Shown here piece after piece: positions 54,301-63,300 of a stretch of DNA of 64,000 bases. Under the pieces are notes generated by a model. It saw only the letters and a list, made by a program, of their open reading frames with translations. It was not told where the DNA came from and ran no database searches. Position 1 is the stretch's first letter. The number at the start of each line of letters is the position of its first letter. The DNA is from Fasciolopsis buskii (Eukaryota; Platyhelminthes; Trematoda; Plagiorchiida; Fasciolidae): assembly GCA_008360955.1 (NCBI GenBank), contig LUCM01011235.1, positions 61,579 through 125,578 of the forward strand, in the 5' to 3' direction. Position numbers and translations under genes: made by a program.

Positions 54301-57300
54301 AACCAAATGACGTTACTGACTACTGAGCGGTGCATTTGCAAATCCCATGTGGAAGACGCATGTACAAGACACTAGCAAATTGTACCAATTAACTTCCTTG
54401 TTGTGACTGTCTTGTTCAAACCAGTTCAAGTGCTTTGGCTTCTAAATGTTGTTAATACTAGAGTAACGAGGAAATTCCCAGCATAACGACAGGAAACTTG
54501 TATGGACTTTACCTCTAATTACTGAGGAATAAAACGTTCTCCGGAATTTGTCTTGATACCATTTAGAGGATCTGTTCAATATTATCAAATGTTGTATTGC
54601 GAAATTTGTAGTGATGAAATGGCTCACTCACGCCAATACAACGTTACATAGGAATACTGTAAAGAAAAGAAATAGTGTGTTTATTGGGAGACTGTATCTG
54701 GACGCACTACCGCAGTTCACGTTTTAGATACCTGCTTCACTAAAACGTGTCATTTATTGGTGAGTGGACTAAGACAAACCGATTGTAAGTGCAGACCTAT
54801 TTTCAAGCAGGCAGGATACGGTTGAATAGACCAATCATAACCGCTTCTTTTGTGCCTAAGATTAAAACTTTCACTGGTCCAGATAATCGACCCCGGACCC
54901 CATACAACGGGTGAAAGACTTAGTGTTGTCAACCGTAACACAGACAGTTTGTTTCTCTATACTGTTGTAAATAGTTCACATACATGTCAAAATGCAAACT
55001 AACTAAATCTAGTTTTTATAATATATTGATACCATCTATAGTTCTTCCCTATCGATATCCAGTGAACGAACGGCTAGCGAACCAAACAACAGAAATATCC
55101 GTAGGTAAATCTTATTGAAATACAAAAAACCTCGCAGACGCCGTGAATTTCTTTCCTGCTGATCACGTTTTCCTAAATATTCCAATTACTATTTCTGACT
55201 ATGCACATGCTTCCGTATATTTTCAGCGGCCGGTTTTGTCTACGTGATTAAAGTGGTATAGCACGAGTGCATGTATATTGCAATCGGATGAAGTGTTATT
55301 GTGGGACTGTTGTGTCTCACTTTGCAGAACAGTTGGATCGGGTACACCAAGGTTCGGTAATCCAGTGATTGGATTTACCTTCCTGACCCACCTCAGTTTC
55401 ACTCGTCGGAATTCCTGCATAATATGTTTCTCTTTTGTTGGATTTATCCGACCACCTCATTCAGGCTTTTAGTGTGTAACTCAATTCCGAGGGCCGCTGA
55501 AATGCTTTCAGGGTAACCCAGTATCTCAAGCACTCGTAGAGAGGTATTATTAGAAAAGGCAAATGCTCCGTGATTTCCAACGGGTTAATTGAACCTTGGC
55601 ATTTAGTTTATCATATATCCGTGAATTCCGACTCCTAACCAACCCCGGGCTTCTGAATCCGGTGAGTGTATGAACATAGGGATCGATCACAGCCCTACAG
55701 AAGGGAACTAACATTTTTCTGTGACTCGTATTTTAGATCCTCTGATCAACACTCCGGGATAAGATTGCTTTAGTTAGCCCTTTATTTCACTCCAAGTTAT
55801 CAGGCTAGTGTGATGTCCTTAGCCTAACTATGAACCATGATTGGACGAGGTAGACACAACGTATGGGGGAGCTAAGTGGTGGTGAATACTTTACTTTCCT
55901 TCCATTCCGCTTCTATTACGGCTGAACTGTCTTCCTATGGGGTCCCGATGGTAATTCAGCTATACAGAGGTTTGGTATTTGTGTAAACATTAATATAAAA
56001 TTAGTAGTTCTGAAGTTTTTCTGTCTCAAGTTCCACAAATATTTTCATGATACCTATCCATAAAGTAACAGTTAATAGTTTCAATCTACATTTTGATGCC
56101 AGTTGAGTTAATCTTAATTGGTGGTTGTCATCCCAATTGACGATACGAATGTAGTGTAGTGATGAAAGTGGGGACGTGCACCGATTATGCACCTCCTTCT
56201 CGGGGGAGACCAGAAATTCTAAGGTTCTCTTTTTTCTATCTTATTTCTTCATTGTATGTCACAGATTGAAGAGGAACATTTACGAAGTCTTCTATTCGGA
56301 GATTACATGGAACCAGATTGCTTACCGGAAGATCGTGCATACGAGGAGATCAAAGATATAAGCTCCGTGTATCCAGTGGTAGAACAATGTCTGGAGGAAT
56401 ACAATCAGGGGAACAAAAAAAAGATGCCTCTTGTTATTTTCAGGTGAACCTGACTCAACTGGAGTCACAAATTGTTTGACGTAAAGAGAGCATTGATCGA
56501 TAATTGCATATACTAGTTAATCTTTCATACTGCTATACACAATTCTCATTAACTTTCATTGGCATGTGCATTCCTTACAGGTACGTGGTGGAGCATTTGT
56601 CACGTATTTGTCGCATTCTACGAGTTCCCAGTGGAAATGCATTGCTAGTCGGTGTGGGAGGATCTGGTAGGCAGTCGTTAACGCGACTCGCAGCTGCCAT
56701 GGCTGGTTACAGTATATGCCAACCGGAAATATCAAAGAATTACGGCAAAACAGAATGGAGAGAAGATTTGAAAGTAAGTATTTGTCTGGGTCGTTGCTTT
56801 TGATCAAGAATTGGCATTTTCATGATTGAAGATTATGCCTAAACTTACAATATGTATATATGCGTACAATATGTGCGTTACTTAATTCTCCTCAGGTGAA
56901 CGAGTGTCACAGATTAAAGATGCAGTTGTCAAACCTCAGTTTTCGCACAGAATCGCTCAAAGTTGATGACAGCATCCACCTTGAAAGCGCATTTATAAAT
57001 CCTATCTGTGGAGGGAAGAATAGCAGTGCATATCAGGAAGTTTGACGTGTCTGTGGTAGTTTAAGTAATTTATTCCTTGTTAGAGAAGAGCTGCCTTGGG
57101 ATAGCCCTGTATAACGAAGATAACATTGATATGAGGCAAAAAATATTGTCCAACTAGAAGTTGTTATCGAGTTTTTATTATACCAGAGCTTTCTAGAGAG
57201 AAGTTAACTGTGACAAGAGACAATCACTTTATNNNNNNNNNNNNNNNNNNNNNNNNNNNNNNNNNNNNNNNNNNNNNNNNNNNNNNNNNNNNNNNNNNNN

Positions 57301-60300
57301 NNNNNNNNNNNNNNNNNNNNNNNNNNNNNNNNNNNNNNNNNNNNNNNNNNNNNNNNNNNNNNNNNNNNNNNNNNNNNNNNNNNNNNNNNNNNNNNNNNNN
57401 NNNNNNNNNNNNNNNNNNNNNNNNNNNNNNNNNNNNNNNNNNNNNNNNNNNNNNNNNNNNNNNNNNNNNNNNNNNNNNNNNNNNNNNNNNNNNNNNNNNN
57501 NNNNNNNNNNNNNNNNNNNNNNNNNNNNNNNNNNNNNNNNNNNNNNNNNNNNNNNNNNNNNNNNNNNNNNNNNNNNNNNNNNNNNNNNNNNNNNNNNNNN
57601 NNNNNNNNNNNNNNNNNNNNNNNNNNNNNNNNNNNNNNNNNNNNNNNNNNNNNNNNNNNNNNNNNNNNNNNNNNNNNNNNNNNNNNNNNNNNNNNNNNNN
57701 NNNNNNNNNNNNNNNNNNNNNNNNNNNNNNNNNNNNNNNNNNNNNNNNNNNNNNNNNNNNNNNNNNNNNNNNNNNNNNNNNNNNNNNNNNNNNNNNNNNA
57801 GATAATGCCTGTACAACCGGATCCAAAAGCAAACAGGAAGTCAATATTACAATTGCACTGATGGAACGTGACACGCGGCCGTAACCTGCGACGTATGGAA
57901 AGCACGTGCATCCCTGAATAAACCTAATTGCATAGTTTATTTTCTGACTGGTGAAAAATCATAGTCGGCTAGAATTTATTTCTGAGCGCCACTGTGGGTA
58001 ATTTGGCTAACGGTTCCGTTCATTTTTTAAAATGTTCTGTAATCTTTATTTCCAGCAAGACAAGTCGGAAGCTTTTTGAATTCTCAAGCCATTCGCCAGA
58101 GGTTATCAGTCTTCCCGCTTAGTCGGATGTAGATCTCAAAACTTCTTCGACGAACATTTGAAGCAAAGACACCCCAATAGTCCTTTTGATATTTCGATCC
58201 GAAGTGACGTCTCTGTGAAGGTGATCGTTTCCTTAAAGTACCAGGGAATGCCTGAAACATAGAGGCTAAGAAAAGCTGAAGTATATGATTCCCATCTGTA
58301 GATAGTAAATCACAGAAATATGACCCAGACAACAGGGTCTCATTGACGTTGGAAACACTAGTTATTCTGAGGTAAATCCTAGGCCAAAACATCATGCAGA
58401 TGCAGACAAATGTCTAGTTATGTAAAAGGCTTCCTAAAAACGAGCTGCAACTTTCGCAAAGCATCCCTACGAACGTTGGCTTTTGAAACCAGACCGAGTG
58501 AATTCTGTTGTAAACGTCAGATGAAAGCTTTCTAGAAAAACAAAATGTCATGAACGGTAGTAAATATCGACTTGTACTGGAAAATGTTTGTGACAGAATT
58601 GAATAGCTGGGCGATGGTTTCGAGAGAAGCTGAATACGATAGAGATTTCCAGTAAATTTGGCTGTTACGAGATTTGTTTTCTGCGGATGTTTTTTTTCGT
58701 GACTTTTAACACATGCGGACAGCACATTTACGATGATAAGTATATTGCTGTTTTTGTACGTTCCAACTGCTATTTGGACAATCCCCCAGGTCTTTTGTTC
58801 ACATTGGAATCCTTCCACTTAATTTGTATTTTTAGTCACTACTGAAACGAGCTGGAGGTGAAGGCAAACCAACCGTGTTTTTGATGACTGATACTCAGAT
58901 TAAAGACGAATCGTTCCTCGAGGATGTGGACAATTTACTGAACTCTGGCGAGGTTCCAAATCTATACTCGTCTGAAGAAAAAGCCGAAGTAATGGATATG
59001 GTCCAGTCAGCTCAAGAGGCATCTGGGGCGGCGAAAACAGCGGATTTATCCCCGTTGGCCCTGTACGCCGTCTTTGTTAACCGATGTCGTGAAAATTTGC
59101 ACGTGGTAATGGCCTTCTCACCGATCGGAGAGGCTTTTCGTAACAGGCTACGTCAGTTCCCGGCCCTCATTAACTGTTGTACAATTGATTGGTTCCAAGT
59201 GAGCTACCAACTGTCTTAGTGAGAACTCGCTTCCGTTTGTATAACGAGGTGCCTATGTATTCTGCCCGGTCATTCATGAAACGACTACCAGTTGCCGATG
59301 ACGCTGTTGATATGGCGGTCAAGTTGAATTTTTCTCATTTGTCTATAGCGAACAGAATTGTTCAGCAGTGACTAGTTCCGTTGCTCATGTATTCCACTTG
59401 GAACGATGCTGTTCCACTTTGATTGGTTGATGCACTTAAAAGTACTACCGATATAAAATCGACGTCTCCAGTGCTGTCGTCAAACGCACTCCGGGGAAGT
59501 TTTAAATAACCGTTTTTTTAAAGACAATTTAGTAAAACTGTGTTTCAGTTTATTGAATAAATAATTATTGCTTATTACCGGATTTAAGATTTTTTCTCCG
59601 GAATTATTAGTGAACCTGCAAATGCGAAACTTTTCTAAGATTAAACTCTTTTTGAGTTAAAAATTCGTCTTGATAACCATTTTTAATGAAATTTATTGTT
59701 GATAGGTTTACTTAGACTTTGTATAATAGAAATTCTGTGGTGTATCACCAAATGATCACTATCCAAGAAAGAGAAACGTAAGGTGTGGAAATCACTCCAT
59801 GCTTTGGTAACATCAACAGACGTGTCGTTGATGACATGCCGCGTGTACTCGAGAGAATTTCACAAATTTGAAATGGTTAATTTGACGTTTTTGGTTTATT
59901 TTTTGGTTTTTATTGGGACAAATTCGCACGAATATCACTCAGACATAAATTGAGCAAATCCAGTCACAACTGAATTCCTCTCGAGAAATCGAACTGAAAC
60001 GTAACCTATTGAACAGCTAGCAAGTTGAACGGCTTTCAGTGCGCTTGCGCTTCTGTGTGCAGTTGTTCCAACGACATATGAGAATTCCTTCACCGGTTTA
60101 CCAACGGTGTTATTTTGCCATAAAAGTATTCCAACTTTTCGTCATGTATATCTCACAGTCACGCTTGAATTAAAAAGAAGGGCTTGAAGAATAGCAAAAG
60201 TATAGTTTTTGTTTGCCAAACACCCGTCTGGCAAAATTTAATTGAGCATCACCTAAGGCATTTCGCAAGCCCATCTTTTGGAGGTCTCGAATTCGTTAAT

Positions 60301-63300
60301 GTGAATGTGAAAACTGTGCTCTTTGGATAGTCATGGAGTGATCATTTTTTCTTGACATCAGTAAGCAGTCAACATACGCAATCATTCGACAGTGTCAATT
60401 TGGTTCAACTGACAATGCATGTTAGTCCGAGCGCGAGGCCTATTGTGGTTTGTCTCAACTAGTAGAACAGACAATGTACAAGGTGAGATTTTGTCCCGTG
60501 CCGGATTCAAATCCTACTGGAGTCTACAATTTGGGATACTTTGACCAAAGCATATTTTGTCGATCTGCTGAGGCGTACGCAATAACTTGGAACGAAATAC
60601 AAAACCTCTGAAGGTGCCTAACAGCCCTGTGCAATTGGATAATATTTGAGGAACTATCTACTCAAAACAACCGATTTATTTTATTTCAGCCCTGGCCAGA
60701 AGACGCACTGGAACGAGTGGCGCATAAAGCACTTGAACATTTGGACATGGACGATACCGTACGTGAAGTAACCGTTCAACTGTTCAAATACTTTCACACA
60801 TCCATCACCCCACTGGCTGAAAAATTCGCACGTCACCTTGGACGAAAGACTTATGTGACACCGACGTCCTACTTGGAATTGATAGACAGTTTTCGGCGTC
60901 TGTTGAACAAAAAGCAAGATGAAACAATGCGTGCACGGATGCGGTAGGTCAATCTAGTAGCACCGGATGACCATCGGCGGTGACCGTGTAAAATAAGTTG
61001 ATTTTTGGTTTTCAATATCGACATACGGTTTAGTTTAACTATCCTGCATGGTTGATTGGTCATTGATGATTGATATTCGACACCCGAGTCATGAATTTCT
61101 TTGAGTAGTATTTATTACTGCGTTCACCTTGTCTCAAGTAAACGAGGACAATCAGGAATCTTAGTGAAACACGAGCTTGTTTGATGAGCTTCAAAACGAG
61201 GCAAATGTGGCACGTTTTGTGGGTGATAGAAGTGGAGTGGTAGAAAAATATGAGAGAATCTATAAGAAATTTGTGAACAGTCTTCTATCTTCTACTTTAT
61301 TAATGAAATGACAATGTACGTCACTTTTCAGGAAGGGGGCCGCGGTCAACAGAGGGCTGCCAAATGAGGAAGTTGGCCGGCGGTGGGAGGATTCGAGCCC
61401 GCGACGTTCACGCCATGACCTTATCCGTTTGGCCACTGCTGACCAGTGTTATTATGTCACCTCTGTTATGAGAAATAAAGTTTGCTGGTAGATAGATTCC
61501 ATTGTAAAGTATGGAAAACAATCTTGTTTACTGTCTTATAGTCTCATGCGTCATCCGGGCATTTCATGCCGGATGTCATGGTAGAATAATTTGTTGGAAT
61601 TTTTTTTGACTGTCCTCAGCGTAGTTGTATTGTATAGCCCATAAATTTCATGCATTGTAAAAGAGGTTAATACCTCAGAACCGCCATAGTGTAATCTGTC
61701 ATGCTACAGATAATGCACCTTCACGTGTCCCTTAACCATGGGCCACCTGAAAAATTAGGCAACACAAATAAAACAAGCGTTGTACTGTTGAATAACCTGA
61801 TGTCCGATTGCAAGGCAAGAATTCTTTTTAAACGCTTTTCTGACACTGCAACGTTACACGAGAAGAACAAATTCTCTTGACAACTGATGGGGCATCACAT
61901 GCACTGTCTATTTCTGTATCCGAAGGATCACAGTTGATGTAAACTAGTATCTCACTCAGTTGATCGATAACACTAAAAAATCCTCATCTAATCTCTCTTT
62001 TGGTACCACCTATCGTCCCATTTTGATAAAGAACATTTTTATAAGAAATTGACCCAACAAAGATTGCTATACAGCTGATTTTTCTGACAACATCACATTC
62101 CAGATACGTCAATGGTTTGGACAAACTTGCATTCGCATCCGAACAGGTTGCTGATATGCAAGTAAAGTTGGAAGAGCTTCAACCCCAGTTGGTCGAGGCC
62201 AGTCTGGAAAATGAAAAGCTGCTCACTGTGATTGCCACCGAGTCCGTGGCTGTGGAAGAGCAACGGGTGCGTGTCAAAGCAGAAGAGGAAATAGTCAACC
62301 AAAAAGCGGATGCCTCCAAAGCACTTAGTGAAGAATGTCGCGCTGATTTGGCCGAGGCTCAGCCCGCATTGGAGGCCGCTTTATGTGCTTTGGACACACT
62401 AAAACCGGCCGATATTACAATTGTCAAATCCATGCAAAATCCGCCTCCCGGCGTGAAACTGGTCATGGAAGCTGTATGCGTCATGCGCGACATTAAACCC
62501 GATAAAGTAAACGATCCCAGTGGGTCTGGGAAGAAGATCAACGACTACTGGGGTCCATCAAAACGATTATTAGGTGAAATGAACTTTATGAATTCCTTGA
62601 GAGAATACGATAAGGATAACATCAATCCAGCTGTAAGTTATCACGGGGACATCTTCCACATAATTATACGGTTGTAATCTATCGCATGCCATATGGATGA
62701 TGTTGTTTATCTAAAATCCAACTTTCTATGCCGTAGCAGTTCTGAATGGGTCGCAGAGACGTAAGGTTGGTCACTGTAACTTTTTCATCCACGGCCGATT
62801 AATTCAACAACCGGTTGTTTCATTTTGATTTATAGTCACCAACACGATCGGTCCCCTGTGCTCACAGAAGCGTGGATCAGGAATACCAGTCTCAAGACCA
62901 CTCTCAACGCTCGACTATTCATTCGTCCCGATTCAAGAGAAGTTTGTCCTATCATGGGCTTTTATGTAATGGAGGTTTCTTTCGGATAAGACAGCTTCAA
63001 AAGTTATCTCTCAGCACACGGTGCATAGATAAATAAAGATGAAATCTAGCAACGATCACAACGATATGTTGGAAAAGGGGTATGTGGATGCCAATTTTAT
63101 ACTGGTCATCACATTCAATCTAATCCTTTAATGTGGTCTAAGTTTTGAAAATTCGGTGATCAAATAAACTAATCACTTGCACGCGGTAGTTTGCGAAAAA
63201 AATCACTACTTTTAGGTAGAGCGATGGGTCGTTTAACAGACATAAACGGCCTTGTTTAAAGAAATATTTTCAGCACTGTCTATTTGGTTACTTTTGGTTG

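Noticed and set aside
57204..57911. Open frames of 195-235 codons on both strands
   Set aside because: They run through the Ns, which contain no stop codons by definition. They are artefacts.
58414..58818. 134-codon minus-strand frame next to dynein exon 20
   Set aside because: No domain, signal peptide, splice context or compositional support; consistent with chance in non-coding DNA.
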